Shown: one piece after another, positions 1 through 12,990 of the stretch
Layout: every line of letters begins with the position of its first letter
Numbering within the stretch: the first letter of the stretch is position 1
Assembly (NCBI GenBank): GCA_002786025.1
Contig: NHNW01000047.1
Coordinates: 186,001-250,000 of the forward strand
Origin: Zasmidium citrigriseum
Lineage: Eukaryota; Ascomycota; Dothideomycetes; Mycosphaerellales; Mycosphaerellaceae
DNA length: 64,000 nucleotides
Reading direction: 5' to 3'
Program-made: the position numbers and the translations under genes
The notes under the pieces: model-generated
Database searches by the model: none
The model's input: only the letters and a program-made list of their open reading frames with translations
What the model was told of the DNA's origin: nothing

Positions 1-1149
1 GTATAGATCTCTTTAATAATAAGGCTATTAAGATGTCGGAAGGGTCGCTAATGTTCTTTATCGACGCTAACGGGAATCTAGTAACGGTGGAAAACGGCGG
101 CAATATCTTAGCTATACTAAATAACCTCTACTATAATATAGATCCGGATACGTAAAAAGGCGACCTTCCTACCTAGATCGTACGGGCCGACGACTTCGAG
201 GAGATCTATTATATCCCGCCTTATTTCTTCGACTAGAGGCCTAACCTTAGCGTACCTTACGGAGTCCTTATACGTCCTATCGGCCGCCCTTTAGAGTATA
301 CTAAGGAGTATTAATCGAATACCGGTTTGTTAGAGGGAGGTCTCGATATCGATAAGAACGACTCCGTCTACTCGGACTCTAGCCGAGATCGAGAGAACCT
401 CCGCTAATCGCGCCTAGAAGATAAAGATTTCTATATATTTAGCGACTAAGACGACTCGGATAAAGAGCCTATCCTCCGGAGAGTCTAGAAGTCTTCGCGC
501 TACCTTAACCCTTAAGTATAGGACTTCTAGCCTAAGCGTACTCTAGAAGCTAGGAACTTGTAGCTTATTACTAAGCCTACCGCCCTAGCCGCTAAGAACG
601 CTAACGGTCGGGTAGAGGACGATAGTATACTAGCGCTAGTACTACTAGTAAGAAACGCTACGCTAACTTATTACGCCGTATTAAATATTCCCGCTCTAAT
701 AGAGCCTCTACTATCCTCGCTGCTACCGCTTACGATACCCGCGTAGTAAAATTCTACGTAAGCCGCGCCGCTAAAGTCTACGCTACCTACGCTATTAAAG
801 ATTACGGATGTTAATGTCTTAAAGTTAAATAAGAAGCTTAAGCGGATCGTAGATAATTAGCTAACCGAGTATGCCCTAAACGATAAGAGCCCCCGCTATC
901 TCTAGTATATTAGTAACGAGGTACCTATATTCTAGCCTACGAAGGAGGAATTTACCCTTAATACTACTAATATACCGTTAGATAGAGATCCTATAAGGGT
1001 CGGGTAGCTATCTAGCCGTCTAAACGATAGTAGGGAAGGCGAGGTATTAAAGAAGGCTATATATTATATAGACCCCGCGTTCTAGCGTAATATCGTTGCC
1101 CCTTAGTTCGAGTTCGACTCTAACGAAGAGAATCTAAAGTCGTAGTATT

Positions 1150-3440
1150 TAATCGGATTCTAGAACTTCCTAAAGGGCCTTATACCGTACTAGCTCTATA
1201 TTATCTATTAGATGCTCTAGTAGCTCGCCCGTAGCTACGAATAGGTTATTAATAACATAGATATAGGCGCTGGCAAGACCTATATTACTATCGCTATAAT
1301 AGATATCCTCCGCCGAAACCGAGCGGTTTACGAATACACGGATCGCGACTAGCTAGAGAAGAAGGTCGCTCGCGATTTTAAGGACAAGTCGCCCTTCCTC
1401 GACTTATAGTTTCTAACGGAGTACATACTAGTTATCCGCCCTAGTATAATACTACTCGTACTACCCGGTTTACTCGTCTAGTAATAGATTAAGGAGCTCT
1501 ACGACTTTACGATACACGACGAGTAGTTTATTATCGTTGCTACGACTAAAGAGTAGGAGCTATAGATGTCGAAGAAGAAGAAGCTAAGTAGGTGGAAGAA
1601 AGTATATTATATCTCGGACGTTATACGTAAGGAATATAAGATAGATAAGATACGAGCGTATACTAGGAGCCTCGGCCGCGGCTATATTAAGGACGGTAGA
1701 GTTATAGTCGCTACGTTAGTATATTAGCAAAAGGTCTAGGGCGAGACTATAGGCGTAGCGGCGCTATAGTAGAGAAACATTATCGTTATCTCTAGCTAGG
1801 AAAATATAGAGAAGTAGATTATCTACGTCGATTACTCTATAGGAAGGGTGTATACGAAGAACGTAAACGGCATTATCGGCGCTATATTCGTTAATGAAAT
1901 GCATGTCTATAGTAACTACTAGTACTCGCTCTAGAAGACGCTTAGTTCTCTACTAGGATACTCGCCTATCGTCGGCCTTAGCGCTACTCCGTACCGCTTC
2001 CCGAATAAGCTAGCTACGATTACTATAGCTAGCTACGCGCGGTATTACGACTATTACTAGAATGAGAGCCTTAAGACGGTTAAGTAGAATAGGAAGAACG
2101 TCGTTATTACAGACCTAGCGGTTTAGAAGAGCGTCTTTACTATTAATACTAGTAATTAGTTTTCTACCGAGACCAGCGCTACTATTAAGAACTATACGCT
2201 TAAGCTTAAAGACGATATTAACCGTCGAACTAAGAAGTGGTTAAAAAAGGCTATATAGGAGGTTATTAGAGCCGGCGCTTAATTAATGTCTTTAGCTCTC
2301 TAGGGCGCTAGTAAGTTTATAAGCGAGGGTAACGCTAGTAACGACATAGACCCGCTCGAGAAACTAGATAAGTTACGAAACGAGTTTACTAACTAGCTCT
2401 AGTACTCGTAGATATGCATCTCGAGGCAAGATATATAGAACCCGAATAGTAGTAACGGAACCTACCTATATGTCGACTACCCTACGAACACCTATTTCGA
2501 TCTCTACTTACGATAGCTAAAGGACGTCGCCGACGAGCTAAAGCCTATCTTTAAGTAAGACTAGCCGAAGAAGGACTTCCAAAAGTTCTTAGGTTATATA
2601 TAGAAGTAGTAGGTTGTCTAGCTATAGCCAGAGCTAGAGTTATAGGTCTAGAAAGACCTAGTACTATACGACGAGATTAACGGCTACGCCGAGAGGTATA
2701 TAACTAAGGTCTTAGGTAAGGAGAGGGACCAAGCCGTCTAGCTTAAGAAGCAAGCGAACGGCGAATTGTCCGAGGACGAGGAAGACGATAAACCCCTAGG
2801 ATTAGTGTTTATAAGATAGTATACGCTACTACTCTATACGACTACTAGCGGTAAGACGATTATAGAGATTATTCGCTAAGCCCGCTCTTAGAAGAACTAT
2901 ATAGATTTCTTCCGTAAGCTTGCCTTCGTCGGCGTTAAGCTATTTAACTACTTCTTACTCGAGACGATAATTAAGTATGTTATCGATTAGTAGCTTAAGC
3001 TAGACCTATTGCCTAGGATAGAATACGTTAGCTTCCTCGGACTAAAGACGACGAAGGAGGCTACTAATTAGGCATTAGTAGACTTTCGTATAACTACGCT
3101 AGTTAAAGAGGGATATAGTAATATACTATTCCTTCTCCTTAGTTGTGTCTAGCTTTATAAAGCCGGAGTCTAGTTTACTCCGGTAGACCTCGTCGTACAA
3201 TTAAATTAGTAATAGAAGGCGATCGATAATATCTAGGTATCTAGCCGTCCGAATCGCAACCGGCTAATCTAGCTAGCCGAATTTACGGAGAGCGTTCGTC
3301 TAGTTAGCGTTAGTAAGTAGTATAACTTAGGAGAGATATTAACGACGCGGTATAAGAAGTAGAGAGTAGTATTTAACTAGCTAAACTCGCGGATAGGGAA
3401 CGTAACGCTAGAGGACGATGTCGACATAGTAGATTAAGTA
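1150..3440 (+). pseudogene. RIP-killed SNF2-like helicase/ATPase relic
   Basis: One frame keeps helicase motifs in order despite many TAG stops. A Walker A reading GAGKT lies at 1266-1280, a DExH-like motif reading NEMH at 1893-1904, and motif III reading GLSATPYR at 1974-1997. A region resembling SNF2 motifs V-VI (VVQLN..., then RPNRNR) follows at about 3190-3260. Walker A, NEMH and SATP are all in the same frame, so decay was by substitution rather than indels. The order and spacing fit the SNF2 family of DNA-dependent ATPases better than RecQ helicases (inference). Codons of the Walker A and NEMH motifs still hold several CA/TG pairs, unlike their surroundings; this may be chance. It lies upstream of, and on the same strand as, the Plavaka relic and could belong to the same element. 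Confidence 0.6.
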
Positions 3441-5099
3441 TAGTACGTCTGCGCTATAAGTAGAATAAGTAGATAAGTAGTACCGTATATCTAATGTCTT
3501 AATTACCCGCTTACGAGTTATAGCCTCTATTATCTAGCGTAGTAATCTAAAAGTCTTATATTAGCGGCGTCGATAGCGTAGAGATAGATAACGGAGCGCT
3601 ACGCGTATAATAACGCTACGTAAAACGGTTATAGCGCGCTAAGCCGTAGCTTCCCGCTACTATATATACGCGCTACTATAATAATATAATAGAACGCGTC
3701 TCTATTAACATAATTCCGAGCGTTATAACTATTTACTATCTACTACTATAACGATAGAACCTATTCGTAAGTCTTACTCGATAACTACTCGTACTAATCG
3801 TTATTACTAGTGTAGGACACAATATACGACTCGTACTATTAAAAAGAACCTCGAGCTTAACGATACCGATTATACTAGCTTCTATACTACTATCGAACGT
3901 ATTACTACTACGAGGGGCTAGATATCGAATACTTTTAGGTCGATTGTAGAAAAGGAAATAGCACGGAAAGAGTTACTCTAGCTGTTTCTAGCGGACAAAG
4001 AGGCTCGTATACGGTTTCCTAATACTCTTATACTACTAGGGAAGTAGGCTAGGCAAGAGGCGTTCGGTTATCTTATAGTAAAGATTTATACTAACTTTAG
4101 ACGGCGGTAGCGCTAGAGAGATACTACATTACGACTATACGATACTATCGATATATTATATCTATCTAGACGGCTAGAGTCTAAAAGTCTAGCCTTAAGA
4201 GAAGAAAGGAGAGAAGGGATACGCGAGCCGTTAATACTACGAGCTACATTAACGGAATAGTACGACGAAATAGTTGAAATCGTACGAAAGAGCGGCGAGA
4301 CCAAGCCTCTATATCGGCTCTATAAACTCGTAAGAGGATAGCCGCGGCCTACTTCTTACAGACAGATAGTAATTAAGGATTTAGATTTCTCCCTCTTCCG
4401 AGATCTACTATAGTTAGATTACTAGTTCAATCTAATAGAAGACCGTATAGGATAGGGAAAAGGCGAATCTATAACGACTTTATACCTTACGATAATCGAT
4501 AACGAGCGGTAGTAGAAGGCGGTTATAGCTCGGATAGTTCGAGAGGACTAGCACCTCGAATTCGTTATCGTATAGCGAGGGATTGTAGGTTAACGGTATT
4601 AGTACATAGTATAAACTAAAGGGTAAAGGTCTTAGTATTCCGTAGGCCGACCGCTTTATGTAGTTACTTACGTATAGCTTCTTATCTTACTTGTCTACTT
4701 CCCTACTCTCGCGGCCTATTCTTACCGTCTATTAGAGAGCTCTAACACTCCTTCTAGGCCTAATATTATCCGTTACGTCGGCGTAGATGTCTAAATATAT
4801 ATCGTAGATAGCGTTAACGGCGCGCTAGGTGTACGTATAGTAGCGCGTTAAAGCTTAACGCGCTATTAACGCCGCGGGAGCGGGGGCTTAGCGATAACGC
4901 GTGCCCTCTATTAATAACGCTTATATAGCATTACACCGATATATATAATATACTATCGCTCTCGACTTCGGATCGAAACCCTCCGTATATAGGCTACCTC
5001 TATATAATATACCGGGCGTACGGAAAGTATTTCTATCGCCTAGAGGGCGTATAGAGACACCTATAAATATACGGCGCTACTAACGACCTAGAACGTACA

Positions 5100-8000
5100 A
5101 TCTATGTCGACGACCTAGTAGATAGTCTAATACTTAATATAGATGTACTAGCCTAGGCCCGGCTGTATATTAGAGAAGAGGATTATAGATAGGAAGGGTT
5201 GGAAGTTCTAGAATAGATGCCGTTTAATACTAAAGAAGACGATAAATAAGAAGAATTAGAACTTCTAGATTAGGTGCCGTATAACGCGGAAGAGGACAAC
5301 GATAAGATACTACTACTAGAAGGGCTGTTTAATGCCTATACTAGGGTTAACGATAACTTATAGGGTAGAGAGGTAGAAAGTAGAGTCTCTAGTACTACGA
5401 GACTCTATAACGTCTAAGATAGTATAGATACGGGCGATACGACCGACGATAATAGCGAATCTGTCTACTCTAGTAGCTCGATTCGTATAGGCTATAGACG
5501 GCTCTCTATAGCAAGTAATCCAGATAACTATAATATTATAATATTTAAAGAGAGTACTAGAAAGAAGGTAGGAACGTAGCTTTACCCGTACGTTAGATGT
5601 TATTATAGTAACGACAACGGCTAATACTTCGACATAGAAATACTATATATGCTAGACGATTATTAGACGAAATAGGCATATTTAACTCCCTATTCGACTC
5701 TTCTTTCGCAAGATAGCTACTAGAAGAGAAGGTATTAGCTAAAGTAATTACTCGCCTCCTTATAAATCTAGTACTTAAGCCTCTTTACGAACTACTAAGC
5801 TAGCGGAATCCAATCGAGCTTAAGGACAAGATAGAGTAGATAGGTAGCTCTTTATTAGGGCGATTAGGCTAGTAGTAGAGGGGTAAGATATTAGTAGCTA
5901 TAGGACGTAGTACCGATAGAGCGATAAGGTATCTATTTAGGTTTCGTTCGCCGCTAGACGGAGTTCGTTTCCTTATAGGCTATAACGGATTTAAAGACGA
6001 CCTAATATACGCCCTATACTAGATAATAATAAAATAAGAACCTAGGAGCTAGATCTATAGTAAGATAGCGTCTACAGACTAGTAGTAGCGGACATAAGAT
6101 TCGCTCGGTATAGATAGCGTAACGATCGTACCGATTATTATTATAAGTAACAAGACGTAGGTAACGAATTACTAGGGAAACCTTACTTCGTATCCGGTAT
6201 ATATAACGATTAGTAACCTTCTAGAAGACGTATAGTGCTTAAACAACCGCCTGGCTAGTATACTCTTAGCCTAGCTACTAGTTATTAAGGATAGGGACCT
6301 CGTTACCCGACTCTAGGTACTATACGACTATATAAACTAATTGTTCGACCCTATCCGCCGACTTAGATGTAGAGACGGAGTAGACATTAAGTGTGCGGAC
6401 GGCTATATATAGTAATACTTCCCTATTATAGTAGCGATGTCGATTAATTATAAGGAGTAGGTTAAGATAGTATACGTTAACTCTCGAAACTACTATCTGC
6501 TATGTCTTATCTACCCTAACTAGCGCGAGAACCTCGAGATTGTAGCTAAATAGCGTACGTATAATAATACTAAGCGCTAGTAGAGGAAGTAACGGTAGCG
6601 CTAGTCCGGGGCTAGTAAAGGCGACTAAAGTAAGAAGAGGAAAAGTAAGGCCTTATACGAGTCGGACGATAAGGACGATCTAGTATAGGACGTCTATAAT
6701 ATAAAAAACTTCGCGTAGGGATACCCTAAGGTAAATATCTATAAAACGCTTATCGTTAATATTCTATACTAGCTACTAAAGGGAGTACTTTATTATACCT
6801 TAACTTGGACGACGAAGCTTTTAACGGAATAGATACGGAAACGTACTACTAAAAGGGTTAAGCGCTAGATAGCCTATAACCTAGGCTAGAGTATAAAAAG
6901 AGGTAAGGCCGCCATACCTATAGAGGCGATTACCGATATTATCGACTAACGGTTTGTATCTATGCCGCTATACCCTAATACTAAGGTCTTCCGCTATTTC
7001 TCCGAGGTTAAATAGTAGATAGGCAAAGAATAGAAGAGCCTACTCCGATAGATGTTACTAGTATTTACGCCGCTATTAATAGAGGCTAATTAGATACTAG
7101 CCTTAAATTTTGTACGGGCTATAGTAGATTTCATCTTATTAGCTATGTACCCGAGCTACGATAATAATACCCTACGATATATAGACCTAGCGTTGTTCCG
7201 AATAAACGAGCTTCGGGACACGTTTTTACGCTTCCGACTACGATATAGCAATAGAGAAGGGGAAGGAGAAGGACACTTTAATTTCCCTAAATAGTATACT
7301 ATAATATACTATCTAGAGATAATCCAACGATTCGGTAGTACTACTAGGTAAGAGACTGGATTATTCGAGTATAACTACGTTAAATGTATTAAGAATGCCT
7401 TTAAGCTTACTAATAAGAAGAATAGTTAGGAGGACTAGATTATAGACGCCGAGAAGCGTAGGATAAACCTTTAGACCCGCTTCGACGATACTCTACTCTT
7501 TCGAAGGCTAACTCGGACCGAAGAGCTAGAACGTTTATTAATACCTAATAGACCGACTTAAGCGGTAGATATCCCTAGTACGTTCGGATAGCCGAGGAAG
7601 ACGTTAAACATAGGCCTCCCTATTAAGAACGACTACTAGAGAATAGTCGCGGAGGTAGAATCGATACTCGGTAAGCCTAAAGGCCGACATTTCCGTAGAG
7701 TAATAGCTACGTTCGTACGCGAGAATCGGCTACCTCCTCTAGTAATAGCGTTAGCTAAAGGCGAGTATAGACGGCCTAATCTAGATAAGATCGTAGAAGA
7801 CGACGAATAGGTACTACTACTCCGTTTAAAGTTCTATTTATCCGCGAGGTGTTAGAAAAGGATAGGCAAATCTCGATCTAATCCGGACGCGGTAGAGTAA
7901 GACTTCGTCTAATATATACGTTTATAGTAGGGAGTTTAAGGCTACGAGAGATACGACTAGATATAGGTGTAAGAGTATACTACTAGTATAGACGACACGG

Positions 8001-8650
8001 CTAAAGATATACCGTTTAAGGGTATACTACCCGCCTAAGCAAAACTAATCGTTATAGTAGAGGACCGAGCGTTAAGCGTTAATAGCGAAGGTATAGGTAC
8101 TAAGGAGGATAAGGACGATACCTAGTTTACTAGTCGCGCTCCTATACTAGAATATACTAGGGTATTCGTTAAACTATACTAGCCGAAGGAGAAAGATAGC
8201 TCGGTAGATAAGATATATAGCATAATAGTAATTAAGCGTATACTATTAGTACTAGTATACGGCCTCTTATAAGGTAGACGGATATATAAACTCTTATATA
8301 TTACTTATACTATCTATGTAGTACTAGTCGATAAAGCCGAGCTAGATAGAGATAAGTTTATTAATAATACGGCTAACTTCGAGACTTATAATATATTATA
8401 GAACGTAGAGTAGGAGGCGGAGGTCGCTCGGGCGGTAGTAGACGCACGCTCGTAACGCTAATCTAGATCGTAACTATATATCGCTCTATAGAAGCGCTTC
8501 GATATCGGTTTCGAGCAGCGTATACGTATTAGGCAGCGTTAATATATACGTATACTACGGCGTAATTGTATCGAGTAGCGTAAAGACTACGAGTAGGCTA
8601 AGCTACTTAGCGCGTTAACGCTACGCCTTACGTATATCTTCGCGCTTCTC
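5100..8650 (+). pseudogene. RIP-killed Plavaka-type transposase relic
   Basis: A long frame interrupted only by TAG/TAA reads like the fungal Plavaka transposase family (DNA transposons related to the CACTA group). Recognisable pieces are FRFRSPLDG at 5936, then SVTIVPIIIISNKT followed by YPVYITISNL at about 6113-6220. Next comes a MSINYKE...LLCLIYPN stretch at about 6436-6525, then a VNIYKTLIVNILYQLLKG-like stretch at about 6733-6790 if the TAG codon in it was CAG. HFNFPK lies at 7274-7291. All of these share one frame over about 1.3 kb, so there are few or no indels. The upstream 5100-5700 part is acidic and low complexity. The ends of the gene are not resolved, and the family call rests on motif resemblance read by eye. 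Confidence 0.65.
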
Positions 8651-8870
8651 GAACTACCTTAGCCTACTTAGCCTACTCGGTATCCTTAACTACGCTCGCC
8701 TTTTAGGTTTTCTAGACGAGCGGCTACCGCCTATATTTAAGCCGCTTCCTAATCGGCTATACTATATTTAGGACTCGCCTACTAGAAAGGCTTAAGACTT
8801 AGGTAGCTTAAAGACTATACCCTCTAAGGGTTCGAAGACTATACCCTCTAAAGGCTTAAAGTTAAATCTA

Positions 8871-8966
8871 TCTATAGGCTCGAAGATAGCCCTATCTATA
8901 GGCTCGAAGATAGCCCTATCTATAGGCTCGAAGATAGCCCTATCTATAGGCTCGAAGATAGCTAAG
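8871..8966. repeat. 24-bp tandem repeat, about four copies
   Basis: A 24-bp unit beginning TCTATAGGCTCGAAGATAGC is repeated three times perfectly and a fourth time with changes at its 3' end. Because 24 is a multiple of three, the plus strand reads as a peptide repeat of eight residues (SIGSKIAL). It lies just after the Plavaka relic. Confidence 0.85.
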
Positions 8967-9289
8967 CTAGGCGGTAAGAAGAGTAAGAAGACGAAGTAGC
9001 CGCCGCCGAAGCCTCTACTTAACATAATAGACACTATCGTCGAATAGACTAAGATCTCGTTTACTTATAACGAAGATCCTATCCCCGCTAGACTTCCGCC
9101 TATAGGGTATTAGTTACCTTAGTTAAACTAGATATCTTATATCTATCGACGCTAATAAGAACTACGCTAGAAGTAGAAACTACTCCCGACGGCTCTCGAT
9201 TCTAGTACTAGATCGAGCTATACCCCCTTAACGGCGGACACCGATATAGAGGACGTTCTATAAGAAGGTGTTTAGTAGTATAGTATTTA

Positions 9290-9383
9290 GTAGGAGGGCG
9301 ATTAGTAGGAGGGCGGTTAGTAAGAGGGCGAGTAGTAAGAGGGCGGGTAGTAAGAGGGCGGGTAGTAAGAGGGTAGGTAGTAG
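9290..9383. repeat. 15-bp tandem repeat, about six to seven copies
   Basis: A unit close to TAGTAAGAGGGCGGG repeats with small variations. The minus strand reads as a repeating five-residue Thr/Pro/Leu/Arg peptide in an open frame. It may be a minisatellite in the RIP block or a low-complexity protein relic. Confidence 0.75.
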
Positions 9384-9563
9384 GGGCAATAGAAAGGGAA
9401 GAAGGTATAGTAGGTATAGTAAGTACTAGTATCTTATCGCGAGACAAGGTTAATAAAGAAGTAGTAATAACCGAACTAGATATATTATATATATACTTCT
9501 CGAAACACGATTACTATCTTATCTTGTTCTCTTCGACCTATTCTATAGTACTTCGCCTAACCT

Positions 9564-9627
9564 TATAATACTCGAGTTCTTCTACGAAGTAGCGGAGATG
9601 CCTTCGTAGAGAAATTCGAGTATTATA
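9564..9627. repeat. Palindromic hairpin, copy 1
   Basis: Two 26-nt arms pair at about 23 positions around a 12-nt loop. The inner stem is TCTACGAAG / CTTCGTAGA and the outer stem is TATAATACTCGA / TCGAGTATTATA. Confidence 0.8.
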
Positions 9628-9747
9628 CTCCTAGGTATTATTTAAGCTTTATTTACGATTATCGTTCGCTCTCGGCTAGTAGTATTACTCGTTAGAGTTA
9701 CGTATTAGAGATTAGTATAGTACTCTTCGACGAATATAGGGTCGGAG

Positions 9748-9825
9748 AAGTAAGGAAGAGGATTAAGTTCTTCTACGAAGCTAGGCTATCGCCTCGTAGA
9801 CGAATTTAATACTCCTTCTTACTTC
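9748..9825. repeat. Palindromic hairpin, copy 2
   Basis: It has the same inner TTCTTCTACGAAG core as copy 1, here with imperfect arms of about 33 nt whose outer parts (AAGTAAGGAAG / CTTCTTACTT) differ from those of copy 1 yet still pair. Confidence 0.7.
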
Positions 9826-11108
9826 GAGCTATTAAAATCTCTTAATAGATAGTATATCTTAGATCGATTCGTACGGCTACTAGCATTCTAATAGCGGTAA
9901 TACTATGCCTAGGTATTACGTACGGCTTAGCTTTTATAAGGACGCCGCCTTAATAGCGGCCTAGACCTATAATAGGTATTACGAGTACCCTTAGTACTAG
10001 TAACCTCCTAATTACGCGTAATAGGCATTAATTCGGGTATGTATAGAGGTAGGAGCTAGCTATATATATAGGCTCTTAACCTTTTCCTCTTCTTCCCTAC
10101 GATACTAACGATAATAGTAACAACTACCTCCTTTAAACATATAGCCCTTTAATTATACTTTAAATTATACTCCTATACTAACTCGCTCCTCGAAGTAGTA
10201 TGTCTAATCGCTACTATAGTAGATAGGCGATACTATACTAACTTTTACTAGATAATAACTAACCGTAAGTTACTCTCGCGGGACATTAAGTTCTCGAATA
10301 CTCTAGCTAGTACTTCGAAGAGCTTATTCCTAACGGAGCCTAAGATACTTAAGCTCTAGTATAAGGACGATAAGCGCTATAAGTATCCGTAGTACTAGGT
10401 TAGTTTTCCTATCTATCGTCTTACTTTAGCGGATACTAATTTAATTTAATATAGCTCGAGTATGCGAAGGATCGTATCGTAGACTACTACGACTCCGTCT
10501 ACGAGGTTACTATCTACTATCGATTCGTTAAGATCGCTAGTACGAAGGACGACGCTAATCTCGAGTATTACTATTAACTAGATAATACGAGGCGCTTCTC
10601 GCTAGAATAGCGGTACTTATATCTACTAATTACGGACAACTATATAGAGACGGATCTACCTAGAGAGGCGTAGTACTAGGATAGACCGAATTACTACTTT
10701 ATGTTTCCTTTAGAGGCGTATAGATAGTAACTATCTACGGTAGTTAGTCTATATACTCTAGTAAGGCGGCTAGAGGTAATAATCGCGAGATAGAAGTAGG
10801 CGTTTAACACTAACAATACTAATGTAATATAATAGGTGGAACGGTAGTATATAGACGGATATAGGCATAGGTATAGGTATAAGTATAGGCATTAATTCGA
10901 TAATATTTAAAGTTATGCTTGTTTCTTAATTTTAGAGCTAGCCGCTAGCTAGTCTCTATACCTAGCGGTTAGCGTCTTACGCTAGGCGAGCTATATATAT
11001 ATATATACGAAGCGGATATACTATACCTTAACCTATAGAGAGTCGTATATAGTCGTCGTTTCCTAGGCTAGAGTCTCGGCAGCCGCTCTTTATTAAGTAA
11101 CTATAGTA

Positions 11109-11440
11109 TATCGAGTATCTCGCTACCCCTAAGGCTAGATAGTAGTAGATCTCGAGTATCTCGCCGCCCCTAAGGCTAGATAGTAATAGATCTCGAGTAT
11201 CTCGCCGCCCCTAAGGCTAGATAGTAATAGATCTCGAGTATTAGAGCGCTCTCGAAGGCTAGATAGTAGTAGATCTCGAGCATCTCGCCGCCCCTAAAGC
11301 TAGATAGTAATAGATCTCGAGTATTAGAGCGCTCCTAAAGGCTAGAAAGTAGTAGATCTCGAGCATCTAAACGCTCCTAGAGGCTAGAGAGTAGTAGCTC
11401 TTAAGCAATCTTAAGTATTAGATCTCTCCTAAAGGCTAGA
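11109..11440. repeat. 41-bp tandem repeat, about eight copies
   Basis: A unit of about 41 bp starting CTCGAGTATCTCGCCGCCCC and ending with GGCTAGATAGTAATAGAT is repeated head to tail. Early copies are close to identical and later copies drift (for example AGAGCGCTC replaces the CGCCGCC part). It resembles a minisatellite or the subterminal repeats of a DNA transposon. Confidence 0.85.
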
Positions 11441-11689
11441 GAGTAGCTATATTAAGCCTTTAGAGCCGTCTTCGTAGCTAGAGTATAGCTATCTTTTCCC
11501 TAACCGCTAGTATAGCCGTCGTTAAATCGTTTCTTTAACTAGCTCGCCCCTTTTCGTTAGTCCTTAACCGTAGTTACTTAATATTAAACTAAATCTACGA
11601 GATTCGTCGATTGCTACTATTTTTAGCGTTATCTAACCTATCTCCTTGCGTTCCTTTCCTAGAAGTCCTTTAATACCTAGCTCGGCTAA

Positions 11690-11731
11690 CTATTTCTCTA
11701 CGAAGTATATATTCTACTTCGTAGTAAAATT
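11690..11731. repeat. Palindromic hairpin, copy 3
   Basis: CTCTACGAAGTA and TACTTCGTAGTA flank a 7-nt AT-rich loop. Confidence 0.7.
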
Positions 11732-12430
11732 AAAGACTTACCTCGTAAATACTCTACTTCTTATACTAGCTTTCTTAAATGTATAGTAATTTTCTAAATC
11801 GATCTATTAGTTATTCTTTTAAATAGCGAGCTACCTTCGAGCTATATTAATAGTATACTAACCTCGTAGTCCCTAACCCTAGTAGATGTATTTACCCTAA
11901 GTAACCCTAGTACCTTAGGCTTAGATCTCCTAAACTACTATAGATAATGTACTAGAAAAGGCCTATATTAGTTCTCTACCGCGTGACTTACGGCTTAATA
12001 CGCGTTAGCGGCTTATTTACCTACTATAGCTATATTAACGTATCTAGGACTTCCGTACCTCTATATCCCTATCTTTAACCTACTACGTCTATACGCCTAT
12101 ATCTTATTAGCCCGCTCCTAAACGACTTCTAATATATTAGAGACTCGAGCGGGAAAACTATCTATAAGCGCTAGGCCTTCCTAATAAGCTAGAACGACGC
12201 GATTATAATATTTACGACTCTCGATAGTAATACTAGCGCTACGGCTTAAGGACTACTAGAGGAGTATCTATATAGCGGCCTAATGCCTAGTAATTAACGT
12301 TGTCCCTCTAACTTTACTAATCGCGTAGACGTAAGTAGTAGGGCCCGTAAAAGGTATATTAGATAGTACTATTACTAATAGAAATACTTAACGCGAGAGA
12401 TACCTAAGTTCCGTTTCTTTAGTAAAGTTA

Positions 12431-12475
12431 CTAATTCTTCTACGAAGCTAGGCCGTTACTTTATAGAAGAATATA
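12431..12475. repeat. Palindromic hairpin, copy 4
   Basis: ATTCTTCTACGAAG pairs with CTTTATAGAAGAAT apart from two positions; the loop is about 12 nt. Confidence 0.65.
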
Positions 12476-12567
12476 ATACTCTATATACTACTAAGCTACG
12501 AGGATCCCCGTTAGTACGTATAGTATACTATTATCTCGTAGAAGGATTCGATACTCTCGCTATATCT

Positions 12568-12625
12568 TACACTCGTATCGCCGTACTAGACGTCTAAACC
12601 TTCTATCGCCGTACTAGACGTCTAA
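12568..12625. repeat. Short direct repeat, two copies
   Basis: A 27-bp unit (TATCGCCGTACTAGACGTCT plus AAACCTT) occurs twice in a row inside the RIP block. A second short duplication containing GGCTAGAGGTTAAGAAG follows at about 12690-12740. Confidence 0.75.
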
Positions 12626-12810
12626 ACCTTCCTACTACTTAGCGTTACCGTTCTAGCGAAGTAGGTTAAGAAGAAGGATTATACTACTAGGCTAGAGGTT
12701 AAGAAGAAGTATACTACTAGGCTAGAGGTTAAGAAAGAGGAAGATAGCGTCCCTTAGTCGACTCGCGGTATACGTAGGATAAGGATTTAATTTAAGGCCT
12801 TTAAAGCTAA

Positions 12811-12855
12811 GTAATTTTTCTACAATGTATATACGCTACTTCGTAGAAAAATTCT
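12811..12855. repeat. Palindromic hairpin, copy 5
   Basis: The arms are AATTTTTCTAC and GTAGAAAAATT, with the core CTACTTCGTAG kept on the right side only. Confidence 0.65.
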
Positions 12856-12948
12856 AGTACTTAGAAACATGTACGTAAGTTAAGAATAAGGAGTACGACT
12901 ACCTAGTCGATTCGCGGTATACGTAAGCTATATATTCTAAATATAAGC

Positions 12949-12990
12949 AATTCTTCCACGATATATATACGCTACTTCGTAGAGGAATTC
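12949..12990. repeat. Palindromic hairpin, copy 6
   Basis: AATTCTTCCACGA and TCGTAGAGGAATT are the arms. It lies about 130 bp from copy 5 and shares with it the loop-side text ATATACGCTACTTCGTAGA. Confidence 0.65.

Noticed and set aside
1..9447. Dense TAG stops in long frames suggested stop-codon reassignment (UAG as sense).
   Set aside because: The same blocks lack CA and TG altogether, which explains TAG as mutated CAG or TGG, and all genes outside use normal codons with TAG as a true stop.
8792..9447. Short minus-strand open frames at 8792-9034 and 9208-9447.
   Set aside because: They lie over tandem repeats, antisense to the relic, and have repetitive peptides; they are open only because of the repeat sequence.
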